The notes under the pieces are model-generated. The model was not told where the DNA came from. It was given only the letters and a program-made list of their open reading frames with translations, and did not search any database. A stretch of DNA of 64,000 nt from Nocardia nova (GTDB lineage Bacteria > Actinomycetota > Actinomycetes > Mycobacteriales > Mycobacteriaceae). The stretch spans positions 17,365 to 81,364 of the forward strand of contig NZ_PSZE01000031.1 of assembly GCF_002933465.1 (NCBI RefSeq), given 5' to 3'. Made by a program: the position numbers and the translations under genes. Positions 16,784 through 26,062 of the stretch are shown piece after piece; within the stretch, counting starts at the first letter, position 1; the number at the start of each line of letters is the position of its first letter.

Positions 16784-18616
16784 CTAGAGGTTGTGCACTC
16801 CCTCGGGGACCGGATCGGTGTAGAGCTCGGCGATGTCGGCGGCGTATTCGGCGGCGATCGGCGAGCGCTTCAACTTCAGCGTGGGAGTGAGTTCGACGCC
16901 GCCGGGTTCCCAGGCCCGCGCGAGGATGCGGAACCGCTTGATCTGCTCCACCCGCGACAGTTTGGCGTTACCGGCGACGATCGCGCCGCGCACCTCCTCG
17001 AGGATCTGCGGATGGGCCGCGAGGGCGTCGAGATCGGCGTCGGGGATGCCCAGCGCTTTCGCCCGCACGGCGACGGTGTCGGGATCGAGCACGACCAGCG
17101 CGGCAATGTACGGGCGGGACTCGCCGATGGCGACGATCTGGCCGATCAGCGACGAGGCGGCCTTCACCGAATTCTCGATATTGGTGGGGGAGATGTTCTT
17201 GCCGGCCTCGGTGATGATCAATTCCTTCTTGCGGTCCACGATGGTGACGTAGCCGTCACCATCGATGGTCGCGATATCGCCGGTGTGCAGCCAGCCGTCG
17301 GAATCGAGGGCCTCACTGGTCTTCTCGGGCATCTTGCGGTAGCCGTGGGTGACGATGCCGCCGCGGATGAGCAGTTCGCCGTCGCTGTCGAGGCGGATCT
17401 CCACCCCGTCGACGGCCCGGCCCACCGATCCGGGGCGGGGCTTGTCGAGTTCGGTGAAGGTGCCGACGCCGGTGGTCTCCGACATACCCCACACCTCGCT
17501 GACCGTGAATCCCAGCCCCAGCAGGAATTCCAGCGTCTCCGGCGGGATCGCGGCCGCGCCGGAGGAGGCGACCTTCAGCTCGTCCAGGCCGAGAGTGGCG
17601 CGCAACTTCGACAGCACCAGCGTATCGGCGAGTGTGTGCTGGACGGCCAGCAGCGGGCCGCCGTTGCCGCCGGCCAGTCGCGCCCGGGCGGTGGCCACGC
17701 CGACGCCGATCGCCCATCGTGCCAGCGCCTTCTTGACCGCGCTGGATTCGGTGGCGATCGCCGCGTCCACACCGGCCTTGATCTTCTGCCACACCCGCGG
17801 CACACCGAAGAAGAAGGTCGGCCGGGCGTCGGGCAGGGCGGCGGCGATCTCGCGCGGATCCGGCACGCAGGTGATGGTGACGCCGGTGAACAGGTTCAGG
17901 CAGTGCCCGGAGATGCGGTCGGCGACATGGGCGGCCGGCAGGTACGACACCGCCCGGGCGTCGATATCGGCGACGAGGGCACCATTGGTGAGCGCGACGA
18001 TCTGGGCGACGACATTGGCGTGGGTGATCTCGACGCCCTTGGACGGCCCGGTGGTGCCGGAGGTGTAGATCAGGGTGGCCAGATCGTCGGGCCGCACCGA
18101 CTGCCAGGCGGCGTCGAAATCGAAATCCTCGGCCGGATCGTTTTCGACCTGATCGAGGGTCAGCCCGACCTCGGGTGCGGCGCCGTCGACGACGATCACG
18201 TGCTCGAGTTGCACCCCGGAGGCGGTGATCGGCGCCAGGAACGCCTGTTCGGTGACGACCACGCCGTTCTCGGCGTTGCCGAACACGTGCGCGATCTGTT
18301 CGGGAGAGCTGGTGTTGTACACCGAGAACGGGGTGGCGCCCAGATGCAGGATCGCGGTGTCGACCAGATTGAACTCCGGCCGGTTGGTGAGCATGATCCC
18401 GACCGTGTCACCGTGCGCCACACCGAGTTTCGCCAGCCCGGCCGCGATCGCGCGCACCCGGCGCGCGTAGTCGGCCCAGGTGATCTGCTGGGTACCGCCG
18501 ACGGTCCGCAACGCGACCTGGTTCGGGCGTAGTGTCGCCGTCTGCTGGAAGGCCTCTGGCACGGTGCGGACCGTGGCGCCGGTGTGGTGGGTGTAGCCGA
18601 TCTCTGCTGTGGTCAT
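16784..18616 (-). CDS. Long-chain fatty-acid-CoA ligase (FadD type)
   Basis: 610-residue AMP-forming acyl-CoA synthetase that activates fatty acids with ATP and CoA. Motifs: P-loop-like YTSGTTGPSKGVEITH (about residue 190), VWGMSETTGVGTF (ATP/adenylate site), GWLHTGDIATIDGDGYVTIVDRKKE (hinge), and the C-terminal catalytic Lys region LTPTLKLKRSPI. Length and the long loop after residue 300 match FadD15-type enzymes. It is monocistronic: the next gene upstream is pyrD, and a Tn3 element begins 22 bases after its stop. The exact chain-length preference cannot be read. Confidence 0.92.
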   Translation of the reverse strand: MTTAEIGYTHHTGATVRTVPEAFQQTATLRPNQVALRTVGGTQQITWADYARRVRAIAAGLAKLGVAHGDTVGIMLTNRPEFNLVDTAILHLGATPFSVYNTSSPEQIAHVFGNAENGVVVTEQAFLAPITASGVQLEHVIVVDGAAPEVGLTLDQVENDPAEDFDFDAAWQSVRPDDLATLIYTSGTTGPSKGVEITHANVVAQIVALTNGALVADIDARAVSYLPAAHVADRISGHCLNLFTGVTITCVPDPREIAAALPDARPTFFFGVPRVWQKIKAGVDAAIATESSAVKKALARWAIGVGVATARARLAGGNGGPLLAVQHTLADTLVLSKLRATLGLDELKVASSGAAAIPPETLEFLLGLGFTVSEVWGMSETTGVGTFTELDKPRPGSVGRAVDGVEIRLDSDGELLIRGGIVTHGYRKMPEKTSEALDSDGWLHTGDIATIDGDGYVTIVDRKKELIITEAGKNISPTNIENSVKAASSLIGQIVAIGESRPYIAALVVLDPDTVAVRAKALGIPDADLDALAAHPQILEEVRGAIVAGNAKLSRVEQIKRFRILARAWEPGGVELTPTLKLKRSPIAAEYAADIAELYTDPVPEGVHNL

Positions 18617-18788
18617 ATCCCTTGTTCCCGGTCAGTGCACGAACATCACTCTGAGACGTGATGCGGATCACCCATCCTAAACGGGAAATCGGACATTCGG
18701 GGGGCTCTTCCGGCCGGGAGCAACCGGCTCCGCGCACCGGAAACCGGCCGCAGCAGTGGGATCGGCGAGCGGGTGGGTCCGGCCGCGC

Positions 18789-19883
18789 TCAGGCGCGGGC
18801 GGTGTGGCCGGCGCCCACGGCCTCGGCGAGGCTGCGGTATCCGTCCGCGCGCAGGCGGGCGGCGATGCCGCGATGCACCGAGCGCGTCCAGAACGGCCCG
18901 CCGTAGATGAACCCGGTATAGCCCTGCAGCAGCGAGGCTCCCGCGAGAATGCGCTCGTAGGCCTGGTCGGCGTTCTCGATGCCACCGACCGAGATCAGCA
19001 CCAGCCGGTCTCCGACACGAGCGTAGAGGCGGCGCAGCACCTCGAGCGAGCGGCCGGCGACCGGCGGGCCGGACAGCCCGCCCGCGCCCATCGCGGCGAC
19101 CTCGGCGGCCGGAGTGGCCAGTCCGTCGCGGCGAATGGTGGTGTTGGTGGCCACGATTCCGGCGAGCCCGAGTTCGACGGCCAGGTCGGCGACCGCGTCG
19201 ATGTCCTCGTCGGACAGGTCGGGGGCGATCTTGACCAGGACCGGTTTGGGTTCGGCGCCGGCCGCGACGCTGTCGATCACCGCGCGCAGCAGCGGGCGCA
19301 GCGATTCCACGGCCTGCAAATCACGCAGCCCCGGGGTGTTGGGGGAGCTGACGTTGACCACGACGAAGTCCGCGAGCGGGCCCAGCAGCCGCGCGCTGAG
19401 CGCATAGTCCTCGGCGGCGTGTTCGGGCTCCACGACCTTGGTCTTGCCGATGTTGGCGCCGATCGGCACGCCACCGCTGCGGCGTGCGGCCAGTCGTTCT
19501 GCGGCCGCGGCCGCCCCGTGGTTGTTGAAGCCCATCCGGTTGATCAGCGCGTGGTCGGCCGGCAACCGGAACAGTCGCGGCGCCGGATTACCCGGCTGCG
19601 CCTGCGCGGTGACGGTGCCGATCTCGGCGAAACCGAAACCCAGTGCGCCCCAAGCGTTCACACCGGCGGCGTCCTTGTCGAACCCGGCGGCCAACCCGAG
19701 CGGCGCCGGGAAGTCGACGCCGAAGACGGTGGTGGAGAGGATCGGATCGCCGGCCGCGGTGAGTGTGCGGGCCAGCCATCGTGTGGGCGGGAAAGCGGTC
19801 GTGAGCCGGATGACGGTGAACACGAGGTGATGGATACGCTCGGGCGGCACCAGGAACAGCAACCGCAGGAATAAGGAATACAT
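18789..19883 (-). CDS. pyrD: Quinone-dependent dihydroorotate dehydrogenase (class 2)
   Basis: 364-residue membrane-associated flavoenzyme oxidising dihydroorotate to orotate in pyrimidine synthesis, with quinone as acceptor. The N-terminal amphipathic helices (MYSLFLRLLFLVPPERIHHL) form the quinone tunnel of class 2 enzymes. FMN and substrate motifs are AAGFDKDA, NRMGFNNHG, the catalytic Ser loop VNVSSPNTPGLR, and ATNTTIRRDGL. It follows the DUF5703 gene by three bases in the order lppL-like, DUF5703, pyrD, similar to the mycobacterial Rv2137c-Rv2139 region. Confidence 0.96.
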   Translation of the reverse strand: MYSLFLRLLFLVPPERIHHLVFTVIRLTTAFPPTRWLARTLTAAGDPILSTTVFGVDFPAPLGLAAGFDKDAAGVNAWGALGFGFAEIGTVTAQAQPGNPAPRLFRLPADHALINRMGFNNHGAAAAAERLAARRSGGVPIGANIGKTKVVEPEHAAEDYALSARLLGPLADFVVVNVSSPNTPGLRDLQAVESLRPLLRAVIDSVAAGAEPKPVLVKIAPDLSDEDIDAVADLAVELGLAGIVATNTTIRRDGLATPAAEVAAMGAGGLSGPPVAGRSLEVLRRLYARVGDRLVLISVGGIENADQAYERILAGASLLQGYTGFIYGGPFWTRSVHRGIAARLRADGYRSLAEAVGAGHTARA

Positions 19884-19886
19884 CCC

Positions 19887-20177
19887 TCACATCCCCGTTT
19901 CGGTCACGGGGAAGCTGGTTTTGCGCCGCCGCAACAACACTCGCCGACTGCCGTCGGTGTAGGCGCGCACTCGCGAGAGCTCCCAGCCGCCGAATTCGGC
20001 CTGGATGGCCAGGCGCATGGACGCGGTGACCCGATTCACGTCCGGGGGTAGTCGTAGCGGCACGTACTCGTATTCTCCTTCTTCGCTGGTCTCCTCCCAT
20101 TCCGCGGGAATCGACCGTCTGCGCCGGTCGTGGTGTGCGGCGCCGGACGCCGACTCGTATCGAGGCGCTCGAGCCAT
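19887..20177 (-). CDS. DUF5703 family protein
   Basis: 96-residue conserved actinobacterial protein of unknown function, with an acidic patch (EWEETSEEGEYEYVPLRLPP) and the helix NRVTASMRLAIQAEFGGWEL followed by basic RRVLLRRRK. ATG 20177 is chosen over GTG 20180. It overlaps the TGA of the upstream lipoprotein gene (TGATG), typical translational coupling, and AGAGAGG lies upstream. pyrD starts three bases after its stop. Confidence 0.85.
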   Translation of the reverse strand: MARAPRYESASGAAHHDRRRRSIPAEWEETSEEGEYEYVPLRLPPDVNRVTASMRLAIQAEFGGWELSRVRAYTDGSRRVLLRRRKTSFPVTETGM

Positions 20178-21199
20178 CACTGACCTCTCTTCCTCTGGTC
20201 CGCACCGATGCGTTGCAGACCGTCTCCGGTTGCCGACCCGACGAACATGTCGCCGGTGTGGCTGTCGATCGTCAGCGAATTGGGCTGGCGCACCGTCGCG
20301 AAGCGACCCACTTCTTCCGGTATACCGGTCGACAGATCGAAACCGACCACCTCGTTGCTACCGCTGAGCGTGAGCCACACGGTGTCGGACCGTTCATCGT
20401 AGGCCAGTGCGTAGGGGGAGGGCCCGACCGGGAAACGCTGGCGCAGCAGCAGCGGATCGGCCGTGTAGACCAGCAGGGCGCCGCCGGAGGTGTCGGTGGC
20501 CAGCAGGCGGCCGTAGTGGTCGCTGATGACATGGGTGGCACCCAGGCCCGCGCGCAGGGCCAGACCAGGGCGGTCGCGGTCGAGGTCGAGTTCGGTGAGG
20601 GTGGTCTGGTCCAGATCCAGCGTGGCGACCGCGTTCGCCGCGATGGCCACCGCATCGACGGCGCCCAGGCCGCCGACGGTTGTCTTCGGATGCCCGTCCG
20701 CGTCGAGGATCTGCACGCGGCCACCGTCGAGTCCGGCCACCAGACTGCCGTCCCCGCGCCCGGCGACCGCGCGCACGTCGCCGTCGACCGGCACCGGGTG
20801 GATCGCGGCGGTGGCGACATCGACGCGCAACACCTCCCGCCCGGCCCCGACGAGCACCTCGCCCGGCGCGCCGAGAGCGAGGCCGGTGGCGTGCGCGGGC
20901 AGGGTGATCGCGCGCGCGGACGCCGGATTGGCCGGGTCGACCAGGCGTAACCCGAGGCCGTTGGGGTCGAGGGCGACCACCCGGCCGCTGGTGGGTTCGG
21001 CGAGCAGTGCCCCGACCGGCCCGAAGGCGGTGACGGCTCCGGCGGGCGTGGCGGCCGCCGCCGGCGCGGTGGCGGCGCGTCCGGGAGCGCCGGCCGCGGG
21101 GGCAGTGGTGTCGTCGCTGTGGGAGGAACAGCCCGCGACCAGCACGACGGCACCGGCGGCCGCGAGGACGGCACCCAGTGCCGACCGGTAACCCCGCAT
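20177..21199 (-). CDS. LppL-like beta-propeller lipoprotein
   Basis: 340-residue exported lipoprotein. The signal peptide ends in the lipobox LVAGC (Cys24), followed by a Ser/Ala/Pro linker and then about 280 residues of repeated VLVGAGREVLRVDVAT-like and LLATDTSGGALLVYT-like blades, read as a YncE/NHL-type propeller. Position before DUF5703 and pyrD matches lppL (Rv2138) of M. tuberculosis. Ligand unknown. First gene of the lppL-DUF5703-pyrD operon; its promoter lies between 21200 and the divergent TTG at 21351. Confidence 0.85.
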   Translation of the reverse strand: MRGYRSALGAVLAAAGAVVLVAGCSSHSDDTTAPAAGAPGRAATAPAAAATPAGAVTAFGPVGALLAEPTSGRVVALDPNGLGLRLVDPANPASARAITLPAHATGLALGAPGEVLVGAGREVLRVDVATAAIHPVPVDGDVRAVAGRGDGSLVAGLDGGRVQILDADGHPKTTVGGLGAVDAVAIAANAVATLDLDQTTLTELDLDRDRPGLALRAGLGATHVISDHYGRLLATDTSGGALLVYTADPLLLRQRFPVGPSPYALAYDERSDTVWLTLSGSNEVVGFDLSTGIPEEVGRFATVRQPNSLTIDSHTGDMFVGSATGDGLQRIGADQRKRGQ

Positions 21200-21350
21200 G
21201 CTCCGAACTCCTTCGTGTGACTCATGCGTACTGCTTCATCTGACCATGATCGGACACGCGGCCCGGTCACCGGGGTCGTTCCGGCGTGGGACGCGCCTCA
21301 CCCGTTACCGTGGATACCTCGCATCGGACGTCGAACCAGGGGAGTCTCGG

Positions 21351-21704
21351 TTGGAAACAGACCGCACGTCTGAATTCACACTTGAAGATTTAACCGTTGG
21401 TCCGTTCGCACACGGATTCGGCCGAACGGCCGAGGGGCAACCGTTCGCTTTCCGCACGGTGCGTTCCACGCTCACCCTCGAGATCTACCGCGCCGACACC
21501 ACCACCGACGTGCCCGGCCCGGAGGATGTGGTGGCCGTGGTCGAGGCCGCCGTCACCGATATCGACCTCGACGACGCCCGTAGTGTGCGCGCCCTGGTGC
21601 GTGATCTGGTGCCGACCGCCGTGCCGGTCCCGGAGCAGCGCGGGGCGACCACGACGGTGCGCGCGTTGCTGAACCGGTTGAGCGCGGTCATCGAAGGTCG
21701 CTGA
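21351..21704 (+). CDS. Conserved small protein of unknown function
   Basis: 117-residue soluble protein. TTG 21351 is taken as the start because a strong AGGGGAG (21338-21344) lies six bases upstream; the longer frame from 21198 would overlap the divergent lipoprotein promoter. N-terminal strands (SEFTLEDLTVGPFAHGFGR, then FAFRTVRSTLTLEIYR) are followed by acidic helices (PEDVVAVVEAAVTDIDLDD) and a helical tail. No motif recognised. Confidence 0.7.
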   Translation: METDRTSEFTLEDLTVGPFAHGFGRTAEGQPFAFRTVRSTLTLEIYRADTTTDVPGPEDVVAVVEAAVTDIDLDDARSVRALVRDLVPTAVPVPEQRGATTTVRALLNRLSAVIEGR

Positions 21705-21760
21705 TCACACATGCCAGACTGGAGGAACCACCGGTTACCTTCGACACATTCGAGGACGTA

Positions 21761-22294
21761 ATGGCATTGCGACGCACGGTCCACGGCGCATTCGGAATCA
21801 CGATGCTCGCGCTGGTGATCGCCGCCTGCGACAGCGGTCCCGATGAGGCTTCGGTGGCGGCGGCGCGCTCGTCGGCCTACGCCGCGCTCACCTCCTCCTC
21901 GGAGGCGGCCGCCGTCAGCAGCGCCAACCGGCCGCCGCTGCCGACCGCCGCACAGCTGGATTTACAGATCAAACGCGCACTGGATCCCTCGCTGCCCGAC
22001 AGTGAACGCACCGACCTGATCGAGGACGGTGCCGCGTTCAAAGACGCCATTCCCGACATGTACAAGGCGCTGCACGACAATCCGCGCGCCGTCTACGGCG
22101 TGGTCGATCCGGTATTCGACAACCACGACGGCACCCTGACCGCCACGATGCGGCTGGACAAGGACGGCAGCGGCGAGAACGTGCGCACCACCATCGTGCA
22201 TTTCGTCGACATCGACGGGAAGTGGAAGATCTCGCGCACCGATCTGTGCGGAATTCTGCGTTCGGCCGACTACCGCACCCCGGCCTGCGGCTGA
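21761..22294 (+). CDS. MTB12-like low-molecular-weight antigen, predicted lipoprotein
   Basis: 177-residue exported protein. The signal sequence has lipobox VIAAC (Cys23), then a Ser-rich linker, and a C-terminal domain of about 110 residues (QLDLQIKRALDPSLPDSERT to WKISRTDLCGILRS). That domain matches the MTB12/CFP-2 type fold known from M. tuberculosis Rv2376c. The gene ends seven bases before an MmpL-type transporter gene, so both are surely co-transcribed. Inference: a periplasmic partner or cargo-handling subunit of that transporter. Confidence 0.8.
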   Translation: MALRRTVHGAFGITMLALVIAACDSGPDEASVAAARSSAYAALTSSSEAAAVSSANRPPLPTAAQLDLQIKRALDPSLPDSERTDLIEDGAAFKDAIPDMYKALHDNPRAVYGVVDPVFDNHDGTLTATMRLDKDGSGENVRTTIVHFVDIDGKWKISRTDLCGILRSADYRTPACG

Positions 22295-22301
22295 CCCCGG
22301 C

Positions 22302-24395
22302 ATGCTCGAGGGGTTTCTCCTGCGCTGGGGCCGATTCGTTCATCACCATCGCTACCTGGTGTTCGCGATCCTTGTATTGATCGTGGCCGTCTCGGGGTTC
22401 TACGGCCGTGATCTGGGCTCCCGGCTGACCCAGGGTGGATGGTTCGACGAACACAGCGAATCGGTAGTCGCCTCCAAGCTCGCCGACCAGACCTTCGGCC
22501 GCGACACCGATGCCGACGTGATTGTGCTCTACACCGCACCACCCGGCCACACCGTCGACGATCCGCCGATCCGTACCGCGATCACCTCGGCGCTGAAGGA
22601 TCTGCACGACCGGTATCCGGACCGGATCAAGAAGATCGACAGTTATTTCGACGGCTCGATGATGGGGCAGTTCGCCGACGCCTCCCGCGCCCACGCCTTC
22701 GCCAGCATCGGCCTGCACGGCTCCGACACCGCCACCGTCGACAACTATCTCGCCATCCGAAAGGATGTGGGCGCAGGCGGTTCCGGGCGCGGACCGGGCG
22801 GTACGACGGTACAGCTGGCGGGTCTGCAACCGGTGGTCGAGGGCATCAATATCGGGATGCAGGACGATATCCACCGCGCCGAGCTGATCGCGCTGCCGGT
22901 GGTGGCCGTGCTGCTGTATTTCGTGTTCGGCGGCGTCGTCGGCGCGCTGTTGCCGGTGCTCATCGGCGGAATGACCATCCTGGGCAGTCAGGGCATGATG
23001 CGCCTGCTCACCGACCACATCGACGTCAACGTCTTCGCCAGCGCCGTGGTCACGCTCGTGAGCCTGGGGCTGGCGATCGACTACGGCCTGTTCGCGGTGA
23101 CCCGGTTCCGGGAGGAACTGGCGGCCGGACGCAGCGTGGAGGAGGCGACCGCGCGCACGGTCGCCACGGCCGGGCGCACGGTGCTGTTCTCCGCGGCGAT
23201 CATCGCGGTGAGCCTGGCGGCGCTGTTCATCTACCCGAACGGGGTGCTGCGCTCGGTGCCCTACGGCGGCATCAGTTCGGTACTGCTGGCGGCACTGCTG
23301 TCGGTGACGGCACTGCCGGCGGCGCTGAGTATCGTCGGGTGGCGCATCGATCTGTGGGGCTGGCACCGGTTCGCCGGGATCCGTAGCGCCCAGGAGATCG
23401 ACAACGGATTCTTCGCCAAGCTGGCGCTGTTCGCGATGCGCCATCCCGCGCGGGTGATCGTGCCGGTGGTGGCCGGACTGCTGTTCCTGTTGATCCCGTT
23501 CCGCAACATCGAATTCGGCGGGCTGTCGGAGCGGTACCTGGCGGCCGACAACCCGGCCCGGGTGGCACAGGAGAAATTCGACACGTTGTTTCCCGAATTC
23601 CGCACGGAGCCGTTGAAATTGGTGGTCGTGGGGGCGGATCCGCAGCAGTTGTCCGATATCCGGTTCCAAGCCAATTTCGCACCCGGGCTGACCGGCCCGT
23701 TCGAGGCGGCGGCGCCGACGACCAACGGCATCAATGTGCTGTCCACCGGTCTGGTGCGCAAAGCCGACGCAGACGCCGCCATCGCGGCGCTGCGCGCGAT
23801 TCCGCATCCGCCCGGGGTACAGGTGATGGTCGCCGGGGTGCCGGCCCTGGAGCGCGACGCCATTCACGGCCTCATCGACGGATTGCCCTTGCTGGCAACG
23901 ATTCTGGCGACCGCGGCCCTGGCACTGATGTACATCGCCTTCCGCTCGATCGTGCTGGCGTTGAAGGCCGTGCTGATGAGCGCGCTGAGTCTCGGTGCGG
24001 CACTGGGCATTCTGACGTGGGTGTTCGTCGAAGGCCACGGCGCGGGTCTGTTCGGCTTCACCCCTGGGCCGCTGATGTTCGCGGTGCTGGTGCTGATCGT
24101 GACGGTGCTGTTCGGATTGTCCACCGACTACGAAGTGTTCCTGCAATCGCGCATGGCCGAGGCGCGGGCGGGTGGGGCACCGCCGGCGGAGGCGATCCGC
24201 TACGGCATCGCCCATACCGGCGGGGTGATCACCTCGGCGGCGGCGATTCTGATCGTGGTGACCGGTGCGTTCGGATTCTCGGATCTGGTGCTGATGAAAT
24301 ACATCGCCTACGGCATGATCGCGGCGCTGATCCTGGATGCCACCGTGATTCGCATGCTGCTGACCCCGGCGGTACTGAAAGTGGTGTGGCGCTGA
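22302..24395 (+). CDS. MmpL/RND-family transporter
   Basis: 697-residue inner-membrane transporter of the MMPL class, which in mycobacteria moves lipids or siderophores to the envelope. There is one N-terminal helix, a first periplasmic domain (about 40-180), then a helix bundle containing VSLGLAIDYGLFAVTRFREE. The second half repeats the plan with LFGLSTDYEVFLQSRMAEA. These Asp-Tyr pairs (DYG/DYE) are the proton-relay signature. Start ATG 22302, seven bases after the MTB12-like gene. At 697 residues it is short, like the MmpL11/13 group. Substrate not determinable. Confidence 0.92.
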   Translation: MLEGFLLRWGRFVHHHRYLVFAILVLIVAVSGFYGRDLGSRLTQGGWFDEHSESVVASKLADQTFGRDTDADVIVLYTAPPGHTVDDPPIRTAITSALKDLHDRYPDRIKKIDSYFDGSMMGQFADASRAHAFASIGLHGSDTATVDNYLAIRKDVGAGGSGRGPGGTTVQLAGLQPVVEGINIGMQDDIHRAELIALPVVAVLLYFVFGGVVGALLPVLIGGMTILGSQGMMRLLTDHIDVNVFASAVVTLVSLGLAIDYGLFAVTRFREELAAGRSVEEATARTVATAGRTVLFSAAIIAVSLAALFIYPNGVLRSVPYGGISSVLLAALLSVTALPAALSIVGWRIDLWGWHRFAGIRSAQEIDNGFFAKLALFAMRHPARVIVPVVAGLLFLLIPFRNIEFGGLSERYLAADNPARVAQEKFDTLFPEFRTEPLKLVVVGADPQQLSDIRFQANFAPGLTGPFEAAAPTTNGINVLSTGLVRKADADAAIAALRAIPHPPGVQVMVAGVPALERDAIHGLIDGLPLLATILATAALALMYIAFRSIVLALKAVLMSALSLGAALGILTWVFVEGHGAGLFGFTPGPLMFAVLVLIVTVLFGLSTDYEVFLQSRMAEARAGGAPPAEAIRYGIAHTGGVITSAAAILIVVTGAFGFSDLVLMKYIAYGMIAALILDATVIRMLLTPAVLKVVWR

Positions 24396-24645
24396 GTCTT
24401 TCGCACGGCGGCCCGACAGCCCGACGCGTCGACCGCGCAGAGCTGGGCGCTGCTCGTGCGGACCTTGCGAAACCCGTCCTGAATTCCCGGAAACCGTTCG
24501 CGCCACAGCAGCGGGCCGGGATGAATGCGCGGTGTCAGCGCTGCCGCCAGGGCCCGGCGCTGCGCGGGGCTCTGGCTGATCCTGGTGCGCACGGCGGTGA
24601 TCCAGCCGAGGCGTTCGACGTGATCGTGCCGGCGCGCTGGTCACC

Positions 24646-24993
24646 GCGCAGCTCAGAGACGATCTGCTCACCCACGCCACGATCTATTGGGCCACCAACA
24701 CCATCGGCACCTCGATCCGCATCTACGCCAACAACAATCGCTATCCCTGGACGCCTTCGCACGATCGCCTCCCGGTCGTGCAGGCGCCCACCGGCATCAC
24801 CTTCGTCGGCTACGAGAATCCACCCGGTGTCGGCACCGACGGCCGCGTCGAGCACTTCCGCACCGGCGACCGCGCCCAGTGGTACAACCACGTCAATCTC
24901 ACCGTCCACGACCGCGGCGGCCACTTCATCCCGTGGGAGATCCCGGATCTGTGGATAGACGACCTGCGCCGCACCTTCCGCGGGCGGCGCTGA
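24646..24993 (+). pseudogene. C-terminal remnant of an epoxide hydrolase (alpha/beta hydrolase)
   Basis: An open frame reads LRDDLLTHATIYWATNTIGT through YANNNRYPW to DRGGHFIPWEIPDLWIDDL. This is the cap-to-C-terminus part of bacterial epoxide hydrolases, including the catalytic His of the GGHF motif. The nucleophile-bearing N-terminal 250 residues are absent, and no start with ribosome site precedes it. Bases 24396-24645 between the MmpL stop and this remnant hold no recognisable gene. Confidence 0.75.
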
Positions 24994-25009
24994 CCCGGTG
25001 CGGGGCGAG

Positions 25010-25903
25010 TCACCGGGGCGGGGGAGCGAACCCGTCCGGCCACTCGGTGCCGTCGTCGTATTTCACCCCCGTCAAGTCCGCGCCGGTGAGCAGTGCGCCG
25101 GTCAGTTTCGCGCCGACGAGGTCGGCTTCGTTGAGCTTCGTGCTGGTCAGGTGGACGCCGGTCAAATTCGCGCCCGACAGGCGCGCGCCGGTGAGATTCG
25201 CTCGGTGCAGGTCGGTGCCGGTGAGGTCGTCGTTGCCGAGATTCGCCTCGGTGAGGTCGGCGAAGGCGAAACGTGTGCCGCTGAGCTTCGCGCCGGTGAG
25301 GTCGACATGGCCGAGTGCCGCGCCGATCAGGCGCACGCCGGTCAGATCCGCGCCGGCGAGCCGCGCACCGTTCAGAGTCGCGCCGTTCAGACAGGTGCGG
25401 CTGAGATCGACTCGATGGCCGCCGTCACGAGCCGCGTCACGGCGGCCGACGACCGTGAGCGCGGTTTGGATGTCGGCGGGCGGATCGAGGGCGGTATCCG
25501 GCCGCGACTCGGAGGCGTCGCACGCGGTTGCGGCTGCCTGGGTACGCACGAACGCCTCGAGCACGGAGAACACGGTCGGATGGTCCACCGTCGAGTCCTT
25601 CGCGAGCCTTTCCAGCAGATAGATACCCGAGATCCGGACGTTGATCTTGTCGGATGCCAGTTGCTCTGCGGCCAGCCGGAAACGGTCGGTCACCGCGACC
25701 TGCTCGGACAGTGCGTATTGATTGTTCGTCGCGCGCAGCGATTGAGCGGTGAACCACAAGGCAACGGCAGCGGTGAGTGTCGCCCCGAGCGTACCGACGG
25801 CTGTCGCCATGGCCGCCACCTTCGCCCACCCGGGCCAATCCACCACCCGCCGCAGCCAGGATCTCGATCCGGCGGGTTCCGCAGGCGTCTTCGACGTCGT
25901 CAT
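25010..25903 (-). CDS. Membrane-anchored pentapeptide-repeat protein
   Basis: 297 residues. One N-terminal membrane helix (about 27-52) is followed by a helical linker (residues 60-140, including RISGIYLLERLAKDS). The C-terminal part has about 20 tandem pentapeptides of the A-D/N-L-x-x type (such as ADLTGVRLIGAALGHVDLTG), forming a right-handed quadrilateral beta-helix. The linker-plus-repeat plan is common in actinobacteria; function unknown. Gyrase protection as in MfpA is known for other pentapeptide proteins but cannot be claimed here. Monocistronic. Confidence 0.88.
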   Translation of the reverse strand: MTTSKTPAEPAGSRSWLRRVVDWPGWAKVAAMATAVGTLGATLTAAVALWFTAQSLRATNNQYALSEQVAVTDRFRLAAEQLASDKINVRISGIYLLERLAKDSTVDHPTVFSVLEAFVRTQAAATACDASESRPDTALDPPADIQTALTVVGRRDAARDGGHRVDLSRTCLNGATLNGARLAGADLTGVRLIGAALGHVDLTGAKLSGTRFAFADLTEANLGNDDLTGTDLHRANLTGARLSGANLTGVHLTSTKLNEADLVGAKLTGALLTGADLTGVKYDDGTEWPDGFAPPPR

Positions 25904-26062
25904 CGCACATCTCCCCTCTCGGAGGCGACTCCCGAAGTCGGCCTACGACCCCCGCCTCCCTCGATCACTGTAAGCCGAAACCGCTCGGCACCAACCGATT
26001 TCACGGTCCGGCGCTGGTCGCACTGTTCGGGCACCCGGATGTGCTCGTGGACTGAACCGGGT

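Noticed and set aside
22038..24680. 880-residue open frame antisense to the MmpL gene
   Set aside because: Rich in Arg, Gln, His and Asp without any domain; it is the mirror of a real transporter with clear motifs, an effect of high GC.
25010..25440. CRISPR-like or satellite repeat because of the regular 15-base periodicity
   Set aside because: The periodicity is fully explained by the pentapeptide-repeat coding sequence.
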